From: Tepiditoga spiralis
GTDB lineage: Bacteria > Thermotogota > Thermotogae > Petrotogales > Petrotogaceae
Direction: 5' to 3'
Assembly (NCBI RefSeq): GCF_014701195.1
Contig: NZ_AP018712.1
Span: 700,501 to 764,500, forward strand
Length of the DNA: 64,000 nt
The notes beneath the pieces are model-generated. The model saw nothing but the letters and a program-made list of their open reading frames with translations, was not told where the DNA came from and ran no database searches. Within the stretch, counting starts at the first letter, position 1; every line of letters begins with the position of its first letter. A program made the position numbers and the translations under genes. Of this stretch, positions 27,394 to 36,017 are shown piece by piece.

Positions 27394-30300
27394 TCATTTT
27401 TTTCTTCCTGTGTGTTTTAGGTTTTGTCTAAAAATTGGCCATGCAGATTCTGCAACTCCTTTACTCTCTGAGGTTATCGCGTATACTTTGTTATCGGCAC
27501 TCCCCACATATATCATTCCGTCCTCTCCTATTGTTAGACTGGAGTTTATACTACCTTTTGTTTCATATAACCACTTTAATGTTCCATCTTGTTTTATTGC
27601 ATATACGTTTCCATCTTCACTTCCTACGTATATCGTTCCATCTCTCCCTATTGCCGAACTGGAGTTTACTCTACCTTTTGTTTCATATGACCACTTCAAT
27701 GTTCCATCTTGTTTTATTGCATATACGTTTCCATCTTCACTTCCTACGTATATCGTTCTATCTCTCCCTATTGCTGGACTGGAGTTTACTCTACCTTTTG
27801 TTTCATATGACCACTTCAATGTTCCATCTTGTTTTATTGCATATACGTTTCCATCTTCACTTCCTACGTATATCGTTCTATCTCTCCCTATTGCTGGACT
27901 GGAGTTTACTCTACCTTTTGTTTCATATGACCACTTCAATGTTCCATCTTGTTTTATTGCATATACGTTTCCATCTTCACTTCCTACGTATATCGTTCTA
28001 TCTCTCCCTATTGCTGGACTGGAGTTTACTCTACCTTTTGTTTCATATGACCACTTCAATGTTCCATCTTGTTTTATTGCATATACGTTTCCATCTTCAC
28101 TTCCTACGTATACCGTTCCGTCCGCTCCTATTGCTGGACTGGAGTTTACGCCTTTTTTAAATGAAAACCAGCCTTTTATTTCATACTTCCATTTTAATGT
28201 TCCATCTTGTTTTATCGCATATACGTTTCCATCTTCACTCCCTACGTATATCGTTCCATCTCTCCCTATTGCTGGACTGGAGTTTACTCTACCTCCAGTT
28301 TTATACTTCCATTTTAATATTCCATCTTGTTTTATTGCATATACGTTTCCATCTTCACTTCCTACGTATACCGTTCCGTCCGCTCCTATTGCTGGACTGG
28401 AGTTTACGCCTTTTTTAAATGAAAACCAGCCTTTTATTTCATACTTCCATTTTAATGTTCCATTTTGTTTTATTGCATATACGTTTCCATCTTCACTCCC
28501 TACGTATATCGTTCCATCTCTCCCTATTGTTGGACTGGAATATACATTATTCCCTGTTTCATACTTCCACTTGAGTATTCCTCCACCTACATAAAAATGG
28601 TATATTTGCGTTTCAAATGTTTCACCTTTATTTGATTTTATCTTTACTTTCCAATAATATATCCCTTTTTCTTTCCGTTCTCCTAAATTATAGCTGTTTT
28701 CTTTTTGATCTTCTGATACTTTTAATAAGTTTTCTTTTTCTGTTCCAAAGTATACATCATACATGAATTTTCTTCTATCGTCATTTACTACATTCCATTT
28801 TAGTTTTATTTTATCTTCATTTACTATCTCATAATTCCTTGGACTTATTAAAGAAATTACTATTCCTGTTTTTACTATTCTAAATCCTACATCATTATAC
28901 TTATAATTTTTTATGATTTTATTTCTACTTGAAACTTTTGTATCTTTTGATTTTGTATGCCAACTTCCTCCTCTTATTACTTTATATCCACTTTCTACAC
29001 TGTTGTATGGGTTTGTTTGTGGTGAGTTTGTATAATAATTTTCATCATACCAATCATTACACCATTCCCATACATTCCCACTCATGTCGTATATTCCTAA
29101 TTCATTTGATTTTTTTGTTCCTGCTTCATGTGTTTTACCCAATGAATTATTTGAATGCCATGCTACATCTCCTACTGTATTACTTCCTGCATATTTATTT
29201 CCTTTGCTTTGCATTCCTCCTCGTGCTGCATACTCCCATTCTGCTTCTGTTGGTAGTCTATATCCTGCTACTTTTGATAAGTCTGTTGTTTTGTTTCCAT
29301 TTTCATCCAATAAATTTCCATTACTGTCATATGCTACTGGTAATCCTTCTTTTTTACTCTTCCAATTACAGTACTTTATTGCATCATACCAAATTACATT
29401 TATTACAGGTCTTTTTCCTCTTCCCCATCCTTCATCATTTGGTTTTTTTACTCCAGTTTCTTCACAGTATTTATCATATTCTTCAAACGTCACTTCGTAG
29501 TTTCCAATTAAAAATTTATACGTCAATTCTACTTTGTGTGATGGTTTTTCATCACTATATCCATTATTACTTCCCATTTTAAAAGTTCCTTTTTTTATGT
29601 ATGTCATTTTATCTTTTACCATTATATTTACTTTCTTATATACATCTGTTACTCCATCTGTCACTTTAAAGGTTACTTCGTATTTTCCACTTTGTTCATA
29701 TGTTGGTTTCCATTCAAATTTATTTCCTTTAAATTTTGCTCCTTCTGGCATCCCTTTTGCTTCATATTTTAATTCATCTCCATCTTCGTCCGTTCCTTTT
29801 ATTTCTATTTCTATTTTGTCTCCTTCGTTTATTTCTTTGTCTCCTATTTCTTTTATTTTTGGTTTTGTGTTTTTGTTTTTTACTATTATATTTACTTTCT
29901 TATATACATCTATTACTCCATCTGTCACTTTAAAGGTTACTTCGTATTTTCCACTTTGTTCATATGTTGGTCTCCATTCAAATTTATTTCCTTTAAATTT
30001 TGCTCCTTCCGGCATCCCTTTTGCTTCATATTTTAATTCATCTCCATCTTCGTCCGTTCCTTTTATTTCTATTTCTATTTTGTCTCCTTCGTTTATTTCT
30101 TTGTCTCCTATTTCTTTTATTTTTGGTTTTCTATTTTTGTTTTTTACTATTATATTTACTTTCTTATATACATCTGTTATTCCATCTGTCACTTTAAAGA
30201 TTACTTTGTAGTTTCCACTTTGTTCATATGTTGGTCTCCATTCAAATTTATTTCCTTTAAATTTTGCTCCTTCCAGCATTCCTTTTGCTTCATATTTTAA

Positions 30301-31158
30301 TTCATCTCCATCTTCGTCTGTTCCTTTTACTTCAAATTCTAACTTTTTTCCTTCGTTTATTTCTTTGTCTCCTATTTCTTCTATTTTTGGTTTATAATAA
30401 TTTACTTTTACTACTCTAAATCCTAAAAAACTTCTCTTTATATCTGGTTCATATTCATTTTTATAATCTATACTCAATATTTCTTTTTCATCATTCCAAC
30501 TTCCACCTTTTATTACTTTTTCATCTTTTTCATACCAATCTGTACACCATTCCCACACGTTTCCGCTCATGTCGTATATTCCTAATTCATTTGGCTTTTT
30601 TGTTCCTACTTCTTGCGTTTCTTTTGTATTATTCCAATACCATGCCACTTCGTCTATATCATTTGATCCTGAGTATTCATATCCTTTGCTTTCCTTTCCT
30701 CCTCGCGCTGCATATTCCCATTCTGCTTCTGTTGGTAGTCTGTATCCTTTTGCTTTTAATGGGTCTGTTGTTTCCTTTCCATAATTATCTAATAAGTTTC
30801 CTTCTTCATCGTATGCTTTTGGCAACCCTTCTTTTTCACTCTTCCAATTACAGTACTTTATCGCATCATACCAGCTTACGTTTATTACTGGTCTTTTCCC
30901 TCTTCCCCATCCTTCATCTTTTGGTTTTTCTGCTCCTGTTTCTTCACAGTATTTATCATATTCTTCAAACGTTACTTCATATCTTTTTATATTATAAATA
31001 TAATCTATCTTTTGCTCTTTACTTTTTATTCCTTCTATTTTTACATAAGGAGGCTTTTTTGGCTGCTTTATTTCTTCTTTTTCTGCTGAACAGCCATTCA
31101 TTTGAAATATTATTAATGTTATTATCATTATTAATATTATCTTCCTCATTCTTTTCAT
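27394..31158 (-). CDS. Giant lipoprotein: two FGE-like domains, three Ig-like repeats, PQQ-type propeller
   Basis: 1254 residues. A lipoprotein signal with lipobox FQMNGCS (Cys about 23) places it on the outer face of a membrane. Order: FGE-sulfatase-like domain 1 (about 50-255; YRLPTEAEWEYAARGG, GNVWEWCTDWY), three near-identical Ig/cadherin-like repeats of about 90 residues (KEINEGDKIEIEIKGTDEDG, FEWRPTYEQSG), FGE-like domain 2 (about 530-785; opens KGTFKMGSNNG), an Ig/FN3-like domain (790-880), then about nine propeller repeats (YVGSEDGNVYAIKQDGTLKW). Neither FGE-like domain has the cysteines of true formylglycine-generating enzyme (RGGSWHTKSKD, KGGSWNDEKE), so a binding or structural surface role is more likely than catalysis. 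Confidence 0.85.
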   Translation of the reverse strand: MKRMRKIILIMIITLIIFQMNGCSAEKEEIKQPKKPPYVKIEGIKSKEQKIDYIYNIKRYEVTFEEYDKYCEETGAEKPKDEGWGRGKRPVINVSWYDAIKYCNWKSEKEGLPKAYDEEGNLLDNYGKETTDPLKAKGYRLPTEAEWEYAARGGKESKGYEYSGSNDIDEVAWYWNNTKETQEVGTKKPNELGIYDMSGNVWEWCTDWYEKDEKVIKGGSWNDEKEILSIDYKNEYEPDIKRSFLGFRVVKVNYYKPKIEEIGDKEINEGKKLEFEVKGTDEDGDELKYEAKGMLEGAKFKGNKFEWRPTYEQSGNYKVIFKVTDGITDVYKKVNIIVKNKNRKPKIKEIGDKEINEGDKIEIEIKGTDEDGDELKYEAKGMPEGAKFKGNKFEWRPTYEQSGKYEVTFKVTDGVIDVYKKVNIIVKNKNTKPKIKEIGDKEINEGDKIEIEIKGTDEDGDELKYEAKGMPEGAKFKGNKFEWKPTYEQSGKYEVTFKVTDGVTDVYKKVNIMVKDKMTYIKKGTFKMGSNNGYSDEKPSHKVELTYKFLIGNYEVTFEEYDKYCEETGVKKPNDEGWGRGKRPVINVIWYDAIKYCNWKSKKEGLPVAYDSNGNLLDENGNKTTDLSKVAGYRLPTEAEWEYAARGGMQSKGNKYAGSNTVGDVAWHSNNSLGKTHEAGTKKSNELGIYDMSGNVWEWCNDWYDENYYTNSPQTNPYNSVESGYKVIRGGSWHTKSKDTKVSSRNKIIKNYKYNDVGFRIVKTGIVISLISPRNYEIVNEDKIKLKWNVVNDDRRKFMYDVYFGTEKENLLKVSEDQKENSYNLGERKEKGIYYWKVKIKSNKGETFETQIYHFYVGGGILKWKYETGNNVYSSPTIGRDGTIYVGSEDGNVYAIKQNGTLKWKYEIKGWFSFKKGVNSSPAIGADGTVYVGSEDGNVYAIKQDGILKWKYKTGGRVNSSPAIGRDGTIYVGSEDGNVYAIKQDGTLKWKYEIKGWFSFKKGVNSSPAIGADGTVYVGSEDGNVYAIKQDGTLKWSYETKGRVNSSPAIGRDRTIYVGSEDGNVYAIKQDGTLKWSYETKGRVNSSPAIGRDRTIYVGSEDGNVYAIKQDGTLKWSYETKGRVNSSPAIGRDRTIYVGSEDGNVYAIKQDGTLKWSYETKGRVNSSSAIGRDGTIYVGSEDGNVYAIKQDGTLKWLYETKGSINSSLTIGEDGMIYVGSADNKVYAITSESKGVAESAWPIFRQNLKHTGRKK
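27601..28140. repeat. 120-bp tandem repeats encoding 40-residue propeller units
   Basis: The DNA repeats with a strict 120-base period; 27661-28080 contains three and a half units that are identical base for base. Flanking units (to about 28540) are diverged and some carry an 18-base in-frame insertion encoding WFSFKK. The identity shows recent expansion or gene conversion. Confidence 0.92.
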
Positions 31159-31300
31159 GCTTCCTCCTTTTTTCTCAATTAATATATCAAATTTATTTAA
31201 TTTTTGTTTTATTTTTTTAATATTTTACATAATTAAAATATTAAACAATATATTATAAATAAATCCTTTTTATTATATCATTTTTTATTTAAATAAAAAA

Positions 31301-31345
31301 ATATCTCCAAAGTAGTTTTGTGTTTTTTACCTACTTTGAAGATAT
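31301..31345 (-). terminator. Terminator of manC
   Basis: ATATCTCCAAAGTAG / CTACTTTGAAGATAT stem (15 pairs with one G-T) and, on the minus strand, a T7 run after it. Confidence 0.8.
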
Positions 31346-31371
31346 AATTTGTGTATATTTTTTCAGTTTAT

Positions 31372-32391
31372 TTAAAATTTTCCTTTTTCTTTTAATTCTG
31401 AAACAATTTCTCTAACTTTTTGCACCTTTTCTTCATTTGCAACGAGTATACCATTGTCTGTTTCAACGACTACTATATTTGAAAGTCCAATTACACCAAC
31501 AAACTTTTTTGAACTAACATAAATGTTTTTTCCTTCTACAACTTTTACGTTTTCATTTTCATCTGAATAGCCTTTTAATTCACGAACTGAAAGCCAGTTT
31601 CCAACATCTGACCATGAAAAATTTGATTTTATAGTATAAACTTTTTTTGATTTTTCCATTAGAGCATAGTCTATTGAAATTTTTTCAACTTCTGGCATTA
31701 TTTTTCTCAATTTTTCAATATTTCTTGGATCTACATCTTTTAATTTTTTTATTATGTTTGAATTATACTTTTCCATTTCTTCAAAAAACACATCTTTTTT
31801 CCATATGAACATACCACTATTCCAATAAAAGTTTCCTTTTTTTATAAAATCAATTGCAGTTTCAACGTTTGGTTTTTCTCTAAAGGCTTTTACTTTAAAG
31901 ATATTTTCTTCAACTTCATTTTTTGATTCAATATATCCATATCCTGTTTCTGGTCTCGTTGGTTTTATTCCAAGTGTAAATAATCCATCGTATTCTTTTG
32001 CTGCATTTACTGCTTTAAAAATTGTTTTCCAGAAATTTTCTACATCTGGAATATAATGGTCAGCTGGTAAAATAAATACCACTTCATTTTTATCTGCTAC
32101 AAGTGTTGCTAATGTACATGCAGGTGCTGTATTTCTTGGAATTGGTTCTAAAATTATATTTTCTTCAGGAAGTTCTGGTAGTTCTTTTTTTGTTAAATCA
32201 AAATGTTTTTCAGCAGTAATTACAAAAATATCTTTTGGATCGAGTTTTAATACTAATCTTTCATATGTTTCTCTAATTAATGATTTGTTTGAAAAAATTT
32301 TTAAAAATTGTTTTGGTGTTTTTGAATTAGATAGAGGCCAAAATCTTTCACCTGATCCTCCTGCAAGAATTATTGCTTTTATTTTTACCAC
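31372..32391 (-). CDS. manC: Mannose-1-phosphate guanylyltransferase
   Basis: 336-339 residues, the short form lacking a fused isomerase domain. It makes GDP-mannose from GTP and mannose-1-phosphate. The nucleotidyltransferase signature is IILAGGSGERFWPLSNSKTPKQFLKIF (positions 6-32), with ILPADHYI, GYGYIES, FREKP, YWNSGMFIWK and the late FSWSDVGNW block. The start is doubtful: GTG at 32391 lies only 1 base from the AGGAG, whereas ATA at 32382 is 10 bases from it and would give the family-typical MKAIILAGG. It is divergent from the phosphomannose isomerase gene, the enzyme two steps earlier. Confidence 0.92.
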   Translation of the reverse strand: MVKIKAIILAGGSGERFWPLSNSKTPKQFLKIFSNKSLIRETYERLVLKLDPKDIFVITAEKHFDLTKKELPELPEENIILEPIPRNTAPACTLATLVADKNEVVFILPADHYIPDVENFWKTIFKAVNAAKEYDGLFTLGIKPTRPETGYGYIESKNEVEENIFKVKAFREKPNVETAIDFIKKGNFYWNSGMFIWKKDVFFEEMEKYNSNIIKKLKDVDPRNIEKLRKIMPEVEKISIDYALMEKSKKVYTIKSNFSWSDVGNWLSVRELKGYSDENENVKVVEGKNIYVSSKKFVGVIGLSNIVVVETDNGILVANEEKVQKVREIVSELKEKGKF

Positions 32392-32469
32392 ACTCCTAAT
32401 TTTTTATTTTCATACTTATATATTTTATCATATTTATGGTAAAATATAATGTAAAAGGTGGTGAATTTA

Positions 32470-33249
32470 TTGATAAATGAGGTATTAATAACTAAACCTA
32501 TACTTTCTGAAAAAGTCTGGGGAAATAATGAATTAAATAATCTATTTAATTACAACTCCGAAACTCCACTTGGTGAAATCTGGCTTTATTCACCTTATAA
32601 AAAAAATGAAAGTATTTTAAGTGGGTTAAATTCAAAAGAAGTTTATGGTAAGGCTAGTGAAATATTTCCAAACTTTAAATTATTAATAAAATTAATATAT
32701 ACATCAAAATGGTTGTCTGTACAATTGCATCCAAATGATACTATGGCAAAAAAATTGGAAAATGAAGAAAATGGAAAAACAGAAGCTTGGTTTTTTTTAA
32801 AAGACAATGGAAGATTAAAGATTTCTAATGAAAACAAAAAAATAATTGATAGTTTAAAAAATAATGATTGGAATTTAAAAGAGTATGAAATGAATAAAAA
32901 TGATATTGCTTTTATTCCCGCTGGAACAATTCATACACTCGGGCCAAATAGTATGATTCTTGAAGTTCAACAGAGCTCTAACATTACTTATAGATTGTAC
33001 GATTGGGGAAGAAAAAGAGAAATACATATTGATAAAGCAATAAAAGTTTTAGAAAATGTTGAAAGCAATTATTCAATTTCAAGAAAGTCAAATGGTTTTG
33101 AAAGTAAATACTTTAATTTTAATATAATTGAAAATGTTGAAAAAGAAGGTTTTGGAGTATATGTTAGTTTAAAAGATTTCACAACACTTGTTTTACCTGA
33201 GAATATTAAACATAAATTCACAGGTCAATGGTTTGAAGTAAAAAAATAA
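32470..33249 (+). CDS. manA: Mannose-6-phosphate isomerase, class I (short Firmicutes-type)
   Basis: 259 residues from a TTG start 8 bases after GGTGG. A cupin-fold zinc enzyme interconverting fructose-6-P and mannose-6-P. Family blocks are KVWGNNELN, PLGEIWLYS, LIKLIYTSKWLSVQLHPND (zinc His), KTEAWFFL, AFIPAGTIHTLGPNSMILEVQQSSNITYRLYDWGR. With manC it supplies GDP-mannose for surface glycans or compatible solutes. Two GTG codons four and three codons upstream overlap the ribosome site and are not preferred. A hairpin follows the stop, then the tRNA genes on the other strand. Confidence 0.92.
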   Translation: MINEVLITKPILSEKVWGNNELNNLFNYNSETPLGEIWLYSPYKKNESILSGLNSKEVYGKASEIFPNFKLLIKLIYTSKWLSVQLHPNDTMAKKLENEENGKTEAWFFLKDNGRLKISNENKKIIDSLKNNDWNLKEYEMNKNDIAFIPAGTIHTLGPNSMILEVQQSSNITYRLYDWGRKREIHIDKAIKVLENVESNYSISRKSNGFESKYFNFNIIENVEKEGFGVYVSLKDFTTLVLPENIKHKFTGQWFEVKK

Positions 33250-33271
33250 AGTGGGTAATCCACTTTATTTT
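33244..33271. terminator. Terminator between manA and tRNA-Gly
   Basis: AAATAAAGTGG-GTAAT-CCACTTTATTT stem with T5; works for manA and for the convergent tRNA transcript. Confidence 0.8.
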
Positions 33272-33346
33272 TGGAGCGGAAGACGGGGTTCGAACCCGCG
33301 CCCCCCTGCTTGGGAAGCAGGTGCTCTACCACTGAGCTACATCCGC
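33272..33346 (-). tRNA. tRNA-Gly(CCC)
   Basis: 75 bases with encoded CCA. The D arm (GCTC AGTGGTA GAGC), anticodon arm (CCTGC TTCCCAA GCAGG, anticodon CCC) and T arm (GCGGG TTCGAAC CCCGT) all fold. The acceptor stem GCGGATG/CTTCCGC has one U-U mismatch at position 6-67. Discriminator is U, as usual for tRNA-Gly. Confidence 0.92.
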
Positions 33347-33385
33347 AGATAAATTAAAACCGCTCCATTTGGTGGAACGGTTAAG

Positions 33386-33459
33386 TGGCTGGGGGAGGAG
33401 GTTTCGAACCTCCACTCTCGGAGTCAGAGTCCGATGTCCTGCCGTTAGACGATCCCCCA
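33386..33459 (-). tRNA. tRNA-Gln(CTG)
   Basis: 74 bases with encoded CCA. Acceptor TGGGGGA/TCCCCCA, anticodon arm TCGGA CTCTGAC TCCGA (anticodon CTG), T arm GGAGG TTCGAAA CCTCC; the T1-A72 pair is typical of tRNA-Gln. It lies 39 bases upstream of tRNA-Gly in the same transcript. Confidence 0.93.
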
Positions 33460-33471
33460 ATAACGTATTTG

Positions 33472-33500
33472 ATTATAACACAAAAAGAAAAAAGTGTCAA
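33472..33500 (-). promoter_or_regulatory. Consensus sigma-70 promoter of the tRNA-Gln/tRNA-Gly unit
   Basis: On the minus strand TTGACA, a 17-base spacer and TATAAT: a perfect match to consensus, ending 12 bases before the tRNA-Gln 5' end. A second TTGACA lies 11 bases further upstream. Confidence 0.88.
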
Positions 33501-33643
33501 TAATTTGTCAATAATTCAAGCTTTTCAATTTTATTTTATTTTTTTTACTTTAAATATATTTTATGAAAAAATTGAACAAATTTAACATTTAAAGTGTCTA
33601 AATTATGAGTAATAAATTATCGGGAAAAGGAAGGGGATGTTTT

Positions 33644-34879
33644 ATGGGGAAAAAAATCGATGAAAAGAAAATAATGAGTGAACTTCAACAAATTAATCTC
33701 GAACAATTGGAAGAATCAGATGGAGAAATGGTCATTAAAGTTCATAAAAAAAACAAAAAAATTAAAGATATAAATAAAATAATAAAGTCTTTAAAAACAA
33801 AAGCAAAAAAAAATAAAAATATTTTAACTTATTCCGACATAGATGAAACAATTCCAGCAAATTTTGCTGATGAAATTAGTAGTGAATTTATTGAAAAAAT
33901 ATACTTTGAATTAGAAAAAAGCGGTATATCCATTGTAGAAGATATAAATGTTCCTGAAGACGAAGAAATTGAAAATACTGAAGAAGATGAAGAATTAAAA
34001 ATTTTAGAAAATGTTGAATTAAAAATGTATGATAATATCTCTCTGGGAGATCCTATAAAAATTTATTTAAAGGAAATAAGTAAGGTTAATCTACTTTCAA
34101 CAGCACGCGAAAGGCAGCTTGCAAGAAGAGCACAAAAAGGTGATAAACACGCAAGAGATGAATTAATAAAGGCAAACTTAAGGCTTGTTATAAGTATAGC
34201 AAAAAGATATACTGGACGTGGCTTATCTTTTTTAGATTTAATTCAAGAAGGAAATATTGGTTTAATAAAAGCAGTTAAAAAATTTGACTGGAGAAAAGGG
34301 TTCAAGTTTTCTACTTATGCAACTTGGTGGATAAGGCAAGCAATAACAAGAGCAATTGCCGACCAAGCAAGAACTATAAGAATACCTGTTCACATGGTTG
34401 AAACTATAAATAGAATGAATAAATTAATAAGAGAATATCTTCAAAAAAATGGTGAATATCCAAGTAATGAAGAACTAAGTGTTTTAATGGATAAAAGTGT
34501 AGAAAAAATAAATGAAATTTTAATAAGTGCAAAAGATATAATATCTTTAAATTCCCCTATTTCAAGTGGAAATGGCGATGATGATGAATCAGAAACTGGA
34601 GATTTTGTTGGCTCTGAAGATTTAACCCCTGAAGAGGTTGCACAACAAATGATATTAAAAGAAAAATTAGAAGAAATATTGGATACACTTCATCCTAAAG
34701 AAGCTTTAGTATTAAAGATGAGATATGGATTTTTAGACGGAAAACAAAAAACTCTTGAAGAAGTTGGACAATTTTTTAATGTAACTCGAGAAAGAATAAG
34801 ACAAATTGAAACTAAAGCTTTAAGAAAGTTAAGACATCCAAGTAGAAGTTCTCAATTAAAAGATATTGTTGATGGATAA
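33644..34879 (+). CDS. rpoD: Primary sigma factor RpoD (sigma-A)
   Basis: 411 residues from ATG 33644, which follows AAGGGG; an in-frame ATG at 33605 lacks a ribosome site. The acidic N-terminal region has a shortened 1.1-like part. Region 1.2/2 is [21 protein letters not shown]...[42 protein letters not shown], 2.3-2.4 is [32 protein letters not shown], and region 4 is [18 protein letters not shown]...[30 protein letters not shown]. It recognises the TTGACA/TATAAT promoters seen elsewhere in the window. It is monocistronic with a terminator. Confidence 0.97.
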   Translation: MGKKIDEKKIMSELQQINLEQLEESDGEMVIKVHKKNKKIKDINKIIKSLKTKAKKNKNILTYSDIDETIPANFADEISSEFIEKIYFELEKSGISIVEDINVPEDEEIENTEEDEELKILENVELKMYDNISLGDPIKIYLKEISKVNLLSTARERQLARRAQKGDKHARDELIKANLRLVISIAKRYTGRGLSFLDLIQEGNIGLIKAVKKFDWRKGFKFSTYATWWIRQAITRAIADQARTIRIPVHMVETINRMNKLIREYLQKNGEYPSNEELSVLMDKSVEKINEILISAKDIISLNSPISSGNGDDDESETGDFVGSEDLTPEEVAQQMILKEKLEEILDTLHPKEALVLKMRYGFLDGKQKTLEEVGQFFNVTRERIRQIETKALRKLRHPSRSSQLKDIVDG

Positions 34880-34906
34880 AAAAAACGGCATAAGCCGTTT
34901 TTTTTA
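34879..34906. terminator. Bidirectional terminator after rpoD
   Basis: AAAAACGGC-ATAA-GCCGTTTTTTTT between the convergent rpoD and secreted-protein genes. Confidence 0.85.
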
Positions 34907-34910
34907 TTAT

Positions 34911-35495
34911 TTAAAATGTTGTTGTTGGTTCAAAATGGAAATTAACATTTAAAATGTATGGATCTTGTGTAGATACAGAATCATCTGCATTTGGATTTTT
35001 GTTTCCACCAGCTGCTTTTAAAGTTAAAGCAACATCAAAATCAGCGTTTAATGCAAATTCATCAAATTTATATGTTCCATCACCATTATCTATAATTCTT
35101 GGTTTATAAACTATTCTATCTATTGTTTTTCCATAATCTTTTGTATAAACATTACCTGTTTGAACATTTTTGTGCCAAAATTGAAGTCTTGTTATATCTA
35201 ATCCTTCAATATCATCAATGTTTGTATCTATGTTCATAACAACTTCGTCATTTGATGCAACTACAAAATCTACAATTTTTTGATCTTTTAATTCTCCTGG
35301 TTTTGTAATTGTAAGACTATTTCCTTGAACATTTGCATAAATCCATTGATAAACGCTGATACTTACATTTGCTGTTTTATCTACATTACCATTAGATACC
35401 CAATCATTTCCGTTATAGTTAAAATTTATTGGATCTGCAGCAAAAATACCAATTGCCATTGCCAAAGCAAATACTACTAAAATAACTTTCTTCAT
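34911..35495 (-). CDS. Secreted protein of unknown function
   Basis: 194 residues. A clear signal peptide (MKKVILVVFALAMAIGIFAA, cleavage after about residue 20) with no lipobox is followed by a beta-rich mature part (PINFNYNGNDWVSNGNVDKTANVSISVYQWIYANV...) with an extended C-terminus ending in NPNADDSVSTQDPYILNVNF and aromatic residues (HFEPTTTF). A C-terminal aromatic is reminiscent of outer-membrane or fibre subunits but proves nothing. I do not recognise the family. The ATG at 35495 is 7 bases from GGAGGTG; an upstream ATG at 35528 has no site. Confidence 0.75.
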   Translation of the reverse strand: MKKVILVVFALAMAIGIFAADPINFNYNGNDWVSNGNVDKTANVSISVYQWIYANVQGNSLTITKPGELKDQKIVDFVVASNDEVVMNIDTNIDDIEGLDITRLQFWHKNVQTGNVYTKDYGKTIDRIVYKPRIIDNGDGTYKFDEFALNADFDVALTLKAAGGNKNPNADDSVSTQDPYILNVNFHFEPTTTF

Positions 35496-35642
35496 AAAAA
35501 TCACCTCCAAATTTTTTATTACACCCAAATTTTACCATTAATATAATCTAATGAAAAGTGTATTGTAACCTATTCAATAAATACGAATTACAATATAGTA
35601 ACAATATAATTCTACATTTACTTGAATTTAAAGTATTGATCT

Positions 35643-36017
35643 TTATATATTAGTTTCAACCATTATACAATCTATAAAAGAATATTCAACATCTATAGAT
35701 TCAACGTATTTTTTTATCTCTTCTGATTCAGCTCCTGGTTGGAATCATAATTTTTTAAAACCACTTTCATAGGCTTCTTTTGCAGAGTTTATACCAATTT
35801 TTGCTGGAACAACAAAAACAATGAGTTGAACATCTTTAGGTAAATCAGAGATTTTTTTATAAGCTTTAACTCCTACAACTTCTTCATCTTTTGGATTTAC
35901 TGGATACATTTCAAATCCTTTTTTTATTAGATTTTTCATTATCTTATATCCATATTTTTCTTCATTATTTGAAGCACCAATAAGTGCTATTTTTTTTATA
36001 TTTGTTAAATTAATCAT
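35643..36017 (-). pseudogene. CoA-binding protein (YccU type) interrupted by TGA at the conserved Trp codon
   Basis: The frame codes MINLTNIKKIALIGASNNEEKYGYKIMKNLI.., a CoA_binding Rossmann domain, to KEAYESGFKKL and then a TGA at 35745-35747. The same frame continues FQPGAESEEIKKYVESID and ...FIDCIMVETNI to TAA at 35643. Family members read KxVWFQPGAE at this point, so the TGA replaces the Trp codon TGG, a single-base change. TGA serves as a normal stop elsewhere in the window (for example at 3480 and 4249). A nonsense mutation is most likely; read-through cannot be excluded. Its start overlaps the end of sufU by 8 bases. Confidence 0.75.

Noticed and set aside
27601-28560. Regular repeats considered as a CRISPR-like array
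   Set aside because: There are no unique spacers; the whole 120-bp unit repeats and codes 40-residue propeller blades.
27329-28594. Long plus-strand frame with repeated proline/serine-rich units
   Set aside because: It is the reverse reading of the propeller repeats of the 1254-residue lipoprotein and has no ribosome site of its own.
27394-31158. FGE-like domains considered as variable proteins of a diversity-generating retroelement
   Set aside because: No reverse transcriptase and no template/variable repeat pair with adenine-directed changes is visible in the window.
33385-33585. Open frame MAGGGGFEPPLSESESDVLPLDDPP on the plus strand
   Set aside because: It is the antisense of tRNA-Gln; this spurious peptide pattern is common wherever a tRNA is read backwards.
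35745-35747. In-frame TGA considered as a selenocysteine codon
   Set aside because: The family has Trp here, not Cys, and no convincing SECIS-like hairpin was seen just downstream.
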